NCBI GenBank assembly: GCA_001899585.1 | Contig: MKWE01000019.1 | Span: 1 to 63,028, forward strand | Length of the DNA: 63,028 bases | Reading direction: 5' to 3' | Source: Rhodospirillales bacterium 70-18 | GTDB taxonomy: Bacteria; Pseudomonadota; Alphaproteobacteria; Acetobacterales; Acetobacteraceae | Part shown: positions 10,315-18,629 of the stretch, piece by piece | Layout of the letters: every line of letters begins with the position of its first letter | How positions within the stretch are numbered: position 1 is the stretch's first letter | Translations under genes and position numbers: made by a program | The notes under the pieces: model-generated | Told to the model about the DNA's origin: nothing | The model's input: the letters and a program-made list of their open reading frames with translations, nothing else | Databases searched by the model: none

Positions 10315-10342
10315 ATGATATACAATAAGACAATATTAGCAA
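10315..10342 (-). promoter_or_regulatory. Promoter and GntR-type operator of oppDF
   Basis: On the minus strand TTGCTA (10342-10337) and TATCAT (10320-10315) are 16 bp apart. ATGATATACAAT (10315-10326, plus strand) matches the ATNGTATACNAT consensus of the neighbouring operators with one change in the core. It overlaps the -10 box as in the other sites. Confidence 0.55.
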
Positions 10343-10442
10343 GCCTCGACATACCATGCGAGGATACCTGCGGCGCCACCCGGACAGTGGCCACGATCCG
10401 CAGTACGGCGCGACGCAAGCGCGAAGGTGGGGCGCAACACGG

Positions 10443-11405
10443 ATGCGGAACACGAATGTCATCGGGTGTTCGTCGACCAGCTCAGGCAGGACGCGCTCGG
10501 GTTTGCCGGGGGCCCGAACGTCAGAACGCCGCATATCGATCGCCTTGCCGCCGAGGGCGTGCATTTCACTGCCGCCTGCTCCACTTTCCCGGCCCGCTCG
10601 TGCTGCGGCCCAATGTCGACATCGACGCCATCCGTTTCTTCCCGCCCGAATGGTACGAGGCCAGCGGCCCCGGCGGGGCGATCGATCCTGCCGAACCACA
10701 CTCCGTGCGGCGCGTGTTCGACGCAAACATGCAGGCCTATTACGCCATGATCGAAGTGATCGACGACAATGTCGGGCGCCGCTGTCATATGCTTGAGCGC
10801 AACGGAATCGCCGATAGCACCATGGTCGCGCTCCTCTCGGACCACGGCGAGCGCGGTGGCAGCCACGGCAAGCTCGGCAAGGCCGAACCGTGGGAGGAAT
10901 CGGTCCGCGTCCCGCTCATCGTCAGCTGCCGGGCGCCTGGCCTCGTGCCGGGCGGATGTGCCTGCGGCGTGCCGGTTCATACCGAGGATCTATTCTGCAA
11001 CCTGCCGGGCCTGGTTGGCGGCAGCGAGGCGCCGGCGCCGCTCCGGGTCGATTTCGCGCCTTATATCCTGGGGCGGGCGCCGGAACCGGACCGCGATGGC
11101 GTCCTACTGGAATTCGTCACCGAGACCCGCACCAACCGAGCCTATTGGGACAGTACATGGCGTGGCCTGCGTACCCGCAACCACAATACACGGTGCTTGG
11201 GGGCCGGACCGATGCGCGACCGTGGCAGTTATTCGATCTCGCGGCCGATCCCTGCGAACAGGCCAATCTCGTCGACGATCCGGCGTCCCAGGCCCTGGCC
11301 GCGAACATGCAGCGGCAACTGGCGGCCGTCCTGGATCAGGGCGGGGACGACTTCGCCCTCGCGCCGGCCTTCGGTCTGCCGGCGCGCAATGCGGTAGCAG
11401 TGTAG
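10443..11405 (+). pseudogene. Sulfatase / alkaline-phosphatase-superfamily hydrolase, decayed
   Basis: Pieces of one sulfatase are spread over three frames. MRNTNVI at 10443 is followed by a frameshift, then VFVDQLRQDALGFAGG, VRTPHIDRLAAEGVHF and ACSTFPA. The central part is in another frame: YYAMIEVIDDNVGR, ALLSDHGERGGSHGKLGK and VRVPLIV. The C-terminal part, RPWQLFDLAADPCEQANLVD, is in a third. The region that should hold the catalytic Cys/Ser-x-Pro-x-Arg formylglycine motif and roughly 250 following residues is deleted after STFPA. The product is certainly inactive. It may once have removed sulfate or phosphonate esters from the imported compound. Confidence 0.85.
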
Positions 11406-11438
11406 TGCGGCGATGTCGGTCATGCGTGTGCCGGTGGC

Positions 11439-11470
11439 TTGACCTGAAGAAATTCTTCATTGTATACGAT
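11439..11470 (+). promoter_or_regulatory. Promoter and GntR-type operator of the peptide SBP-oppBC operon
   Basis: TTGACC (11439-11444) and TGTATA (11461-11466) are 16 bp apart. ATTGTATACGAT (11459-11470) covers the -10 box. The spacer itself holds a second perfect dyad, GAAGAA-A-TTCTTC (11446-11458), so a second regulator may bind here. The transcript would have a leader of about 95 bases before the ATG at 11567. Confidence 0.7.
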
Positions 11471-11566
11471 TATACCATATAGCCCAACCAAGACGCCGAC
11501 CGCAACAGCCCCGCGTAACGGCGCCGGGGCAGGTCAGCGAAAATAAACGCAGGAGGGAGATCGGCT

Positions 11567-13129
11567 ATGGACCACAGCAACCGGACTTCACGGCGCAACC
11601 TGCTTGCCGGAACGGCGCTGGCGGCTCTGGCGGCGGCGCTGCCCAAAGGTGCGGCGGCCGCCGCCGGCGGAGAGATCATTTTCGTCCAGGGCTCCAATCC
11701 GCCTAGCCTCGATGCGATGTCCACGTCGTCGCAGGCCTCGCGCAACATCAACATGAACATCTACGAGACGCTCTACGGGTTCAGCGAGCACACCGCGCCT
11801 ATCCCTATCCTGGCCGAGACGGTCGTCGTGTCCGATGACGGACTCACCTATCGCTTTCCCCTGCGCAAGGGCGTGAAGTTCCACAACCTTAAGGAAATGA
11901 CGGCCAAGGACGTCAAGGCGTCGCTGGAGCGCTACCGCAAGGTCGGCGCCACCAGCAACCTGCTGGAAGCGGTCAAGAGCATCGACATCACCGGCGACTA
12001 CGAAGTGACGCTGACGATGCACCAGGCCACGCCGACCTTCCTCGAATCCTTCTGCTCGCCGCGCGCCCCGGCCGTGATCATCCCGGAAGAGGACGCCCTG
12101 GCGGAGGCGGGCAAGACCTCGATCATCGGCACCGGTCCCTACAAATACGTCGAGTATGTCCCGGACAGCCATGTCAAGCTGACACGGTTCGCCGAATATT
12201 CCCAGGATACCCGAATGCCGGATATCGACGGCTTCGGTGGCCGCAAGACCGCGTATCTCGACACCGTGACCTTCCGGATCATGCCCGAGCCCGGCGCCCA
12301 GACCGCGGCGCTTGAGGCCGGCGAAGTGCATATCGTGGAAGAGATTTCGGTGCCCGCCGGCAAGCGGATGGAGAAGAACCCGAACATCAAAGTCTACAAG
12401 AACATGCCGTGGGCCATGCTCACGCTGATCATGAACCTGGATGTCGCGCCAACCAACAATCCCAAGTTCCGCGAGGCCGTGCAGGTCGCGCTCAACATGG
12501 AAGAGGTCATGGCCCTGGCGACCGCGGGCTTCTACGAGCTCGATCACGGCTGGCAGTACAAGGGCACGCCGTACTATGCCGGCGACATCGGCAAGAGCTA
12601 CTACAACCAGCACGATGTCGCCCGCGCGAAGAAGCTCCTGGCAGAAGCCGGCTACAAGGGCGAGGAGTTCTCGATCCTCACCGACTCCAACTATACGGAG
12701 CACAACAAGGCGGCCGTGGTGATCGCTGGGAATCTGAAGGCGGTCGGCATCAACGCGGTGATCAACCAGGTCGACTGGCCGACCGCGCTCAAGATCCGCC
12801 TACAACCCACAGGCTGGCACGGCTGGACCTTGATGCTGGGGATCGAACCCTATGTCGGCCCTGTTGCCCTGGTGTCCACTTTCACCGGGAAACGCCCGCT
12901 GTTCGTCAAGAACGATCGGGAACTCGACGTCCTCTACCAGGAGCTCGTCATCGGCAAGACCGTCGCGGCGCGCAAGGTCACCTTCGCGAAGATCCAGAAG
13001 CGCCTCTATGAGTTCTTCGGCATCATCAAGCTCGGGGATACCGGCCAGATGCAGGCGGCGCGCTCCAGCGTCGAAGGCTACCGGCCGTTCCGCTTCCCGC
13101 GCCTCTATAACGTCCGGGTCAAAGCCTGA
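11567..13129 (+). CDS. Peptide-type ABC transporter substrate-binding protein, family 5, Tat-exported
   Basis: A 520-residue periplasmic protein. The N-terminus SRRNLLAGTALAALAAALP with twin arginines indicates Tat export. The body is SBP family 5: LDAMSTSSQASRNINMNIYETLYGF, DGLTYRFPLRKGVKFH and TGPYKYVEY are typical of DppA/OppA/NikA-like proteins. GGAGGGAG precedes the ATG at 11567. It is followed 23 bp later by oppB. Family 5 proteins bind peptides, opines, oligosaccharides or metal chelates. The genetic link to hydrolases suggests an amide- or peptide-linked substrate, which is inference. Confidence 0.93.
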   Translation: MDHSNRTSRRNLLAGTALAALAAALPKGAAAAAGGEIIFVQGSNPPSLDAMSTSSQASRNINMNIYETLYGFSEHTAPIPILAETVVVSDDGLTYRFPLRKGVKFHNLKEMTAKDVKASLERYRKVGATSNLLEAVKSIDITGDYEVTLTMHQATPTFLESFCSPRAPAVIIPEEDALAEAGKTSIIGTGPYKYVEYVPDSHVKLTRFAEYSQDTRMPDIDGFGGRKTAYLDTVTFRIMPEPGAQTAALEAGEVHIVEEISVPAGKRMEKNPNIKVYKNMPWAMLTLIMNLDVAPTNNPKFREAVQVALNMEEVMALATAGFYELDHGWQYKGTPYYAGDIGKSYYNQHDVARAKKLLAEAGYKGEEFSILTDSNYTEHNKAAVVIAGNLKAVGINAVINQVDWPTALKIRLQPTGWHGWTLMLGIEPYVGPVALVSTFTGKRPLFVKNDRELDVLYQELVIGKTVAARKVTFAKIQKRLYEFFGIIKLGDTGQMQAARSSVEGYRPFRFPRLYNVRVKA

Positions 13130-13152
13130 TGCCTGCGGGCGGACACTGAACC

Positions 13153-14100
13153 GTGCTTCGCTTCCTGGTTCGACGCCTGCTGAGCGCGATCCCGGTCCTG
13201 GCCGTCGTGTCGGTCGTCACGTTCCTGATCATCTGGATCGTGCCGGGCGACGTGACGGCGGAGATCGCCGGGCCCGACGCGACGCCCGCGCAGATCGTCC
13301 GCCTGCGCCAGGAACTTGGCCTGGAGAGGCCGCTGCTCGAGCGTGCCATGGTGTGGTACGGCCATCTCCTGCACGGCGATCTCGGGCGGTCCTATCTGCT
13401 GAATCGCTCGGTGGCGGCGGCCGTGATCGAGCGGCTGCCCGTCACCCTCTCGCTTGTCGCGCTGGGACTGTTGCTGTCCGTCGTGATGGGCATGCTGCTC
13501 GGCATCCTCGCGGCGGTCCGGCACAATACCTGGATCGACCAGGCGGCGACCTCGGTGGCCCTGCTGGGCTTGTCGGTTCCCGATTTCTGGTTCGGGCTGC
13601 TCCTAATCGTGTTCTTCGGGGTGCAGCTGCACTGGCTGCCAACCGGCGGCTTCGTGCCGCTGACCCGCGATCCCGTCGGATGGCTGCGCTCGATGACGCT
13701 GCCGTCCCTCACCCTCGCCTTCACGCAAATGGGCGTTCTTGCCCGCATGACACGCTCCTCGATGCTCGATGTTCTCGGCCAGGACTACATCCGTACCGCC
13801 CGCGCCAAGGGTATGCAGGCCTGGGTGGTGATCTTCCGGCACGCCCTGCTCAACGCCCTGATCCCGATCGTCACGATGGTCGGCATCCTGACCGGCGTGC
13901 TGCTCGGCGGCGCGGTCGTCGTCGAGTCCGTGTTTTCGCTGCCCGGGGTCGGGCGGCTGATCATCGGCGCCATCCAGCGCCGCGACTTTCCCATCATCCA
14001 GGGCGGCCTGCTGATCACCGCCGCTACCTTCGTGTTCGTGAACATCGCCGTCGACATCCTCTACGGCTGGCTCGATCCGAGGGTCCGTGATGACCGCTGA
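13153..14100 (+). CDS. Peptide-type ABC transporter permease (OppB/DppB)
   Basis: A 315-residue inner-membrane permease starting with GTG at 13153 (MLRFLVRRLLSAIPVL). About six membrane spans are visible. The LGLERPLLERAMVWYGHLLHGD segment and the EAA loop near residue 215 (ARAKGMQAWVVIFRHALLNALIP) are diagnostic for the OppB subfamily. Its stop overlaps the start of oppC (ATG at 14090), so expression is coupled. It forms the heterodimeric channel with OppC and is energised by OppDF encoded at 8222-10266. Confidence 0.95.
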   Translation: MLRFLVRRLLSAIPVLAVVSVVTFLIIWIVPGDVTAEIAGPDATPAQIVRLRQELGLERPLLERAMVWYGHLLHGDLGRSYLLNRSVAAAVIERLPVTLSLVALGLLLSVVMGMLLGILAAVRHNTWIDQAATSVALLGLSVPDFWFGLLLIVFFGVQLHWLPTGGFVPLTRDPVGWLRSMTLPSLTLAFTQMGVLARMTRSSMLDVLGQDYIRTARAKGMQAWVVIFRHALLNALIPIVTMVGILTGVLLGGAVVVESVFSLPGVGRLIIGAIQRRDFPIIQGGLLITAATFVFVNIAVDILYGWLDPRVRDDR

Positions 14101-15007
14101 CACCGCCACGGCCAGAAGCAGGGGCAGCCTGGCCGCGGAGATGGCCCGGGCCCGCCGCCGCCGCTACCGGGCCTTCATTGGCCGCCTGTTCGCCCACCGC
14201 TCCTTCCTGCTGGGCTTCGTGCTGCTCGGCGGCATCGTGGTGCTGGCTGCCGGCGCCAACGTCATCGCGCCCTACAATCCCGACCAGAACGACTACCACA
14301 GCTTCCTGGCACCGCCATCGGCGGCGCACTGGATGGGCACCGACGAGTTCGGCCGCGACGTGATGAGCCGCGTCATCTTCGGCACGCGGGTGTCGCTGCG
14401 CATCGGTCTGGGGGTGGTCGTCGCCTCCGGCATCCTGGGCACCCTCATCGGCGCGCTCGCGGGATATGTGCGGTGGCTCGACGGTGCGCTGATGCGCTGC
14501 ATGGACGGCCTGATGGCGTTTCCCGGCGTTCTCCTGGCCATCGCGCTCGCCGCCGCCCTCGGGCCGTCGGAACTCAGCGCCATCGTCGCGCTGACCGTCA
14601 CCTTCACCCCCAGAACGGCGCGTATCGTCCGCGCCAGCGTGATCGTCACCAAACGCATGCTCTATGTCGAGGCCGCGCTCGCCGCCGGCGCGGGGCATCT
14701 GCGGGTACTGTTCCGCTACATCCTCGCCAACACGCTGTCTCCACTCATCGTGCAGCTGACCTTCATGTTCGCGGTTTCGATTCTGGCCGAAGCGATCCTG
14801 AGCTTTCTGGGCGTAGGGCCGCCGCCGCCGCAGCCCTCGCTGGGCAATATCATCGCCGGCGGGCGCGCCTACATCCAGGAAGCCCCATGGGTTACCATCT
14901 ATCCCGGCCTTGCCATCGCCTGCGCGGTGCTGGGCCTGAACCTGATGGGCGACGGTCTAAGGGACACAATCGACCCGCGGCTGCGCACTGTACGCGAGCC
15001 GAGATAG
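14090..15007 (+). CDS. Peptide-type ABC transporter permease (OppC/DppC)
   Basis: A 305-residue inner-membrane permease. It has the N-terminal OppC leader (ARARRRRYRAFIGRLFAHRS), the conserved HWMGTDEFGRDVMSRVIFGTR motif, and an EAA loop near 200. The ATG at 14090 overlaps the last bases of oppB; a GTG at 14087 is possible. The C-terminal LNLMGDGLRDTIDPRLR is the usual end of the family. It is the last gene of the SBP-oppB-oppC operon, and gntR starts 149 bp further on under its own operator. Confidence 0.95.
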   Translation: MTADTATARSRGSLAAEMARARRRRYRAFIGRLFAHRSFLLGFVLLGGIVVLAAGANVIAPYNPDQNDYHSFLAPPSAAHWMGTDEFGRDVMSRVIFGTRVSLRIGLGVVVASGILGTLIGALAGYVRWLDGALMRCMDGLMAFPGVLLAIALAAALGPSELSAIVALTVTFTPRTARIVRASVIVTKRMLYVEAALAAGAGHLRVLFRYILANTLSPLIVQLTFMFAVSILAEAILSFLGVGPPPPQPSLGNIIAGGRAYIQEAPWVTIYPGLAIACAVLGLNLMGDGLRDTIDPRLRTVREPR

Positions 15008-15063
15008 CCGGATACGCTTGGCGGCACTCGGCCGGCCGACGCCGCGCCGACTCTGCTAATCGG

Positions 15064-15095
15064 TTGTCGTGGCGCGGCCGGGATCGTATACGATC
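15064..15095 (+). promoter_or_regulatory. Promoter and operator of gntR (probable autoregulation)
   Basis: TTGTCG (15064-15069) and TATACG (15087-15092) are 17 bp apart. The -10 is embedded in the perfect 14-bp palindrome GATCGTATACGATC (15082-15095). It lies about 60 bp upstream of the GntR start and is the most symmetrical of the five sites, as expected for an autoregulated repressor. Confidence 0.75.
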
Positions 15096-15156
15096 GACCC
15101 CAACCAGGCATTTGCCGGATGGGTCGGGCAGCGAAGCCCAGCATGACGGATATTGA

Positions 15157-15906
15157 ATGACACGCGAAACCACCAGGACGACGCTGGCAGCGAGCCGAGC
15201 GCAAACCAAGGAACCGATGCAGGCCCGCTGGGAGGCCAGCCGGCCGCAAACCATGGTTGATCACGCGGTCGCGGCCATCATTTCCGGCGCGGCGCGCGGC
15301 GTGATCCTCCCCGGCGACCGGATCGTCGAAGCCGATCTGTGTCAGGGACTCGGCATGAGCCGCGTGCCGATACGCGAGGCGTTGCGGATTCTCGAGAGCC
15401 AGGGTGTGGTCACCAGCGAGCCCTACAAGGGGATCCGGCTGATGGAGGTCACGAATGCGCGCCTCGCGCAGGTGCTGGATGTGCGGGTCGCGCTCGAGGT
15501 CCTTGCCGCCCGGCGCGCCCTCGGCGCCGGGCGCAACGACAACAAAAGCCTGGAGAGGCTCCGCCAGGACCGCAACGAAATGGAACTGATGGCCCATCGC
15601 GGCGACGCCTACGCCTTCGCCCTAGCCGACGCTGCTTTCCACCGCACCCTGTGCGAACTCGGCGGCAACCCTGTGCTCTCGTCGCTGTGGGAATCGCTCG
15701 CGCGGCAGGTGACCATCATCGGCGGTTTGGCCACGTTGGGCAAGCCGATGATCGAGATCGTCAAAGAGCACGACACGCTTATCGACATCTTCGCGGCCGG
15801 CGACCAGGCCGCCATGGCGCGGGAACTGCACGACCACATCATCGTGTTCGCGCAACGCATAGATTTCGACGCAATTATCGCGGAGCGGCGCCGCAAAGAG
15901 GCCTGA
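15157..15906 (+). CDS. GntR-family transcriptional regulator, FCD (FadR) subfamily
   Basis: A 249-residue DNA-binding protein. A winged helix lies at about 35-100, with the recognition region LCQGLGMSRVPIREALRILES, the hallmark of GntR proteins. An all-helical FCD effector domain runs from about 110 to 235, including DVRVALEVLAARRAL and the metal/effector-site histidines in ADAAFHRTLCELGGN and HDHIIVFAQR. FCD members usually repress catabolic operons and are released by an organic acid. The palindrome on its own promoter and on four neighbouring promoters makes it the likely controller of module 1. Confidence 0.92.
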   Translation: MTRETTRTTLAASRAQTKEPMQARWEASRPQTMVDHAVAAIISGAARGVILPGDRIVEADLCQGLGMSRVPIREALRILESQGVVTSEPYKGIRLMEVTNARLAQVLDVRVALEVLAARRALGAGRNDNKSLERLRQDRNEMELMAHRGDAYAFALADAAFHRTLCELGGNPVLSSLWESLARQVTIIGGLATLGKPMIEIVKEHDTLIDIFAAGDQAAMARELHDHIIVFAQRIDFDAIIAERRRKEA

Positions 15907-15971
15907 AAGGTTTGCTGCGGCCGCTACCGCCGGCAGGTGCGCAGTTCCGATCCCGGCGCGCTAAAAGACAA

Positions 15972-15998
15972 TTGACAGCCGCTTTCTTTGTATACAAT
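15972..15998 (+). promoter_or_regulatory. Promoter and GntR-type operator of the deacylase-M81-enolase operon
   Basis: A perfect -35 box TTGACA (15972-15977) is followed by TACAAT (15993-15998) with a rather short 15-bp spacer. TTTGTATACAAT (15987-15998) overlaps the -10, and a partial repeat, CATACATTG, follows directly. The ATG of the deacylase gene is 26 bp downstream. Confidence 0.7.
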
Positions 15999-16023
15999 CA
16001 TACATTGCAATGCGGAGGAGACC

Positions 16024-17064
16024 ATGGCGAAACTGGAAATCGAGCGGTCGCGGATCGTCAACCCGATCGACTTCGACAAGAACGGCCGTCAGGCCGGCTA
16101 CCTGCGTGCTCCGCTTTCGCGCAACACGGCTGGCTGGGGCATCGTCGAAATCCCCATCGTCTGTGTCAAGAACGGCACCGGCCCCACCGTGCTGCTGACC
16201 GGCGGCGTGCATGGCGACGAATACGAGGGCCCGATCGCCATTTCCCGCCTGGCCCGCTCGCTCGATCCGGCGCGCGTGCAGGGCCGCGTCATCATGATCC
16301 CCGCCCTCAACGTGCCGGCGGTCCTGGCCAATACCCGGTTGAGCCCGATCGACAACCGCGACATGAACCGCTGCTTCCCCGGCGATCCGCGCGGCACCTT
16401 CTCGGAAATGCTGGCCCATTTCCTCGATGGCTGTGTCCTGCCCTATGCTGACCTCTCGGTCGACCTGCACACAGCCGGCCATTCCTGCGATTCGGCGCCT
16501 TCGACGAACATGCACTATGTTGCGGCGCCGGACGTCCGCGCTAGGACGATGGCCGCGGCGCAGGCCTTCGGCGCGCCCTTCAACGTGGTGTTCTGGGGCG
16601 TCGATGAAGGCGCCACCTTCACCTCCTGTGTGGAGCGGCGCGGCATCATCTCGCTCGGCACCGAGCTGGGCGGTTGGGGCCGCGTGTCGATCGATGGGGT
16701 GCGCGTCGGCCGCCGTGGCATCGACAACATCCTTAAGCATATGCGGATTATCGAGGGCGCGCCGGATACCAGCCAGCCCGATGGCGCCAAGGCGACACGC
16801 CACATGATGGTGCGCGACCCCTCCTGCTATTCTTTCGCCCCCGCGGCCGGACATTTCGAGCCGACCAACACTGCGGGCGAAACTGTGCGCGCCGGCGACC
16901 CCGCGGGATGGCTGCATTTCGTCGAGGACGTGGACCGCGATCCGATCGAGGTACGATACGAAAGCGATGGCGTGCTCTGGATGTGCGCCGGGCCCGGCCG
17001 GGTAGCGCGCGGCGACGTCGTCGGGGTGGTGATGAACGACTACGCCGAACCGGCCACCGGCTGA
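16024..17064 (+). CDS. Succinylglutamate desuccinylase/aspartoacylase family deacylase (DoeB/EutE-like)
   Basis: A 346-residue zinc hydrolase of the M14-like AstE/AspA family. The metal-binding TGGVHGDEYEGPIA occurs near residue 60, with NRDMNRCFPGDPRGT near 115, and a third ligand in SVDLHTAGHS near 145. The order matches DoeB/EutE, which deacetylates N-alpha-acetyl-2,4-diaminobutyrate in ectoine breakdown. No ectoine hydrolase (DoeA/EutD) or transaminase partner is present, so the substrate is probably another N-acyl amino acid. ATG 16024 is chosen over the upstream in-frame codon at 15988 because GGAGGAG lies just before it and the earlier codon falls inside the promoter. First gene of an operon with M81 and enolase genes. 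Confidence 0.88.
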   Translation: MAKLEIERSRIVNPIDFDKNGRQAGYLRAPLSRNTAGWGIVEIPIVCVKNGTGPTVLLTGGVHGDEYEGPIAISRLARSLDPARVQGRVIMIPALNVPAVLANTRLSPIDNRDMNRCFPGDPRGTFSEMLAHFLDGCVLPYADLSVDLHTAGHSCDSAPSTNMHYVAAPDVRARTMAAAQAFGAPFNVVFWGVDEGATFTSCVERRGIISLGTELGGWGRVSIDGVRVGRRGIDNILKHMRIIEGAPDTSQPDGAKATRHMMVRDPSCYSFAPAAGHFEPTNTAGETVRAGDPAGWLHFVEDVDRDPIEVRYESDGVLWMCAGPGRVARGDVVGVVMNDYAEPATG

Positions 17065-17114
17065 GCGGCCGGCCCTGCGATGAATTTCCAGCATAGCCTC
17101 ACGGAGTGGCGCGC

Positions 17115-18629
17115 ATGAAGATCCTGGTCGCCGAATGCATGCAGGAGGTGTCCTCGTTCAACCCCCTGCCGAGCGAATATGCGGACTTCACCGTCGAGCG
17201 CAACAGCGCTTTCGTCCGAAACCCCGGCCTCAACACCTCGCTGGCCGGCGCGCTGGCGGTGTTCGACCAGAACGCCGATGTCGAGGTCGTGCCGACGATT
17301 TCTGCACGCGCCGGCAGCGGCGGCGTACTCTCGGCGGCGGGATGGGCGCAGCTGTCATCGGAATGGCTGGCCGAACTCGCCCCGCACGCAGGAAAGGTCG
17401 ACGCGCTCTACGTCTCCCTGCACGGGGCGATGGGCGCGCAGGGCGAACCGGACCCCGAGGGTCATCTCCTGGAACAGATCCGCCACCTGTTCGGGGCGAC
17501 CATTCCGATCGTTGTTTCCCTCGACCTGCACGGCATCCTTACCAACCGCATGCTGCATCAGATCGATGGCCTCACCATCTATCACACCTACCCCCACGTC
17601 GACTTTGCCGATACCGGGCGCCGCGCCGCCACCCTGCTACTCGACATCATCCGCCGCGGGCTGAGGCCGGTCATCGTGCGCGTGCGGGTGCCGATGCTCG
17701 CCCGGGGCGACGAGTGCATCACCAAGACTGGCTGGTTCGGGGACGTGATTGCCGATGCGCAGCTGCTGGAGCGCAGCGGCAAGGTACTCGCCGCGGGGGT
17801 CATGATCGGCAACCCGTTCACTGATGCGCCGGAACTCTGCACCCAGGCCCTCGTGGTGGCCGAAAGCGATGCGGACCTCGCCCGTGGCGCTGCCACCGCC
17901 CTCGCCGAAGCCATGTGGGCGGGCCGGCAGCGCCTGGTGGGCAAGCTCGTCCCAGTCGCCAAGGCCGTTGCACTGGCGGCATCCATGCCCGGCCCGATCC
18001 TGTTCACCGATGCGGCCGATGCCACGTCGTCAGGCGCAAGCGGCGATTCCAATGTCCTGATCAAAGCGCTGCAGGAGGCGGGATACCCCGGCCGCGTGCT
18101 GGCGCAGATCGTCGACCCAGCCGCGGCCCGCGCCGCGCATGCCGCCGGCGTCGGTGCGCAGGTCAACGTCACTCTAGGCGGCGTCTACGATCCCGCCCGG
18201 TTCACGCCGATGGTCGTCACCGCGACTGTCGAAAGCCTGTCCCGCGGCCGCGCGCGGCTTGAGACGATGGGGGTGCCGCTTGATGCGGGACCGACCGCGG
18301 TGCTGTCGTTCGGCAACATGACGGTGGTGACGATGAGCCATACCGTCAGCCTCTTCGATCGGGCGATGTACTACGCAAACGGCCTCGATCCCACGGATTT
18401 TGACCTGATTGTCGTCAAGTCGCCGCACACCGAGTTCCACATGTACGACCAGTGGGTGAGGAAGAACTTCAACGTGGACGCCCCAGGGGCGACATCGGCG
18501 AACCTCAAGACCCTCGGCCATCGTCTGTGCGCCCGGCCGATGTACCCGCTGGACGCGGACGTCTCCTTCGCGCCGGTGCCGGAGCTGCATTCCCGACGCG
18601 GAACGCTCCCGGAGGGACCCAATCGATGA
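17115..18629 (+). CDS. M81 (MlrC-type) metallohydrolase, paralogue 1
   Basis: A 504-residue protein with the M81 N-terminal domain and the MlrC C-terminal domain. The expected metal and catalytic motifs are AECMQEVSSFNP near residue 6, SLHGAMG near 101, SLDLHG near 135 with H139, and YPHVDFADTG near 159. The central domain has SSGASGDSN and the C-terminus RPMYPLD. The founding member, MlrC, hydrolyses linearised microcystin peptides; other members are mostly uncharacterised. ATG 17115 is preferred, with ACGGAG upstream; GTG at 17106 is possible. Its stop overlaps the start of the enolase gene (ATGA), so the two products are made together. Confidence 0.92.
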   Translation: MKILVAECMQEVSSFNPLPSEYADFTVERNSAFVRNPGLNTSLAGALAVFDQNADVEVVPTISARAGSGGVLSAAGWAQLSSEWLAELAPHAGKVDALYVSLHGAMGAQGEPDPEGHLLEQIRHLFGATIPIVVSLDLHGILTNRMLHQIDGLTIYHTYPHVDFADTGRRAATLLLDIIRRGLRPVIVRVRVPMLARGDECITKTGWFGDVIADAQLLERSGKVLAAGVMIGNPFTDAPELCTQALVVAESDADLARGAATALAEAMWAGRQRLVGKLVPVAKAVALAASMPGPILFTDAADATSSGASGDSNVLIKALQEAGYPGRVLAQIVDPAAARAAHAAGVGAQVNVTLGGVYDPARFTPMVVTATVESLSRGRARLETMGVPLDAGPTAVLSFGNMTVVTMSHTVSLFDRAMYYANGLDPTDFDLIVVKSPHTEFHMYDQWVRKNFNVDAPGATSANLKTLGHRLCARPMYPLDADVSFAPVPELHSRRGTLPEGPNR

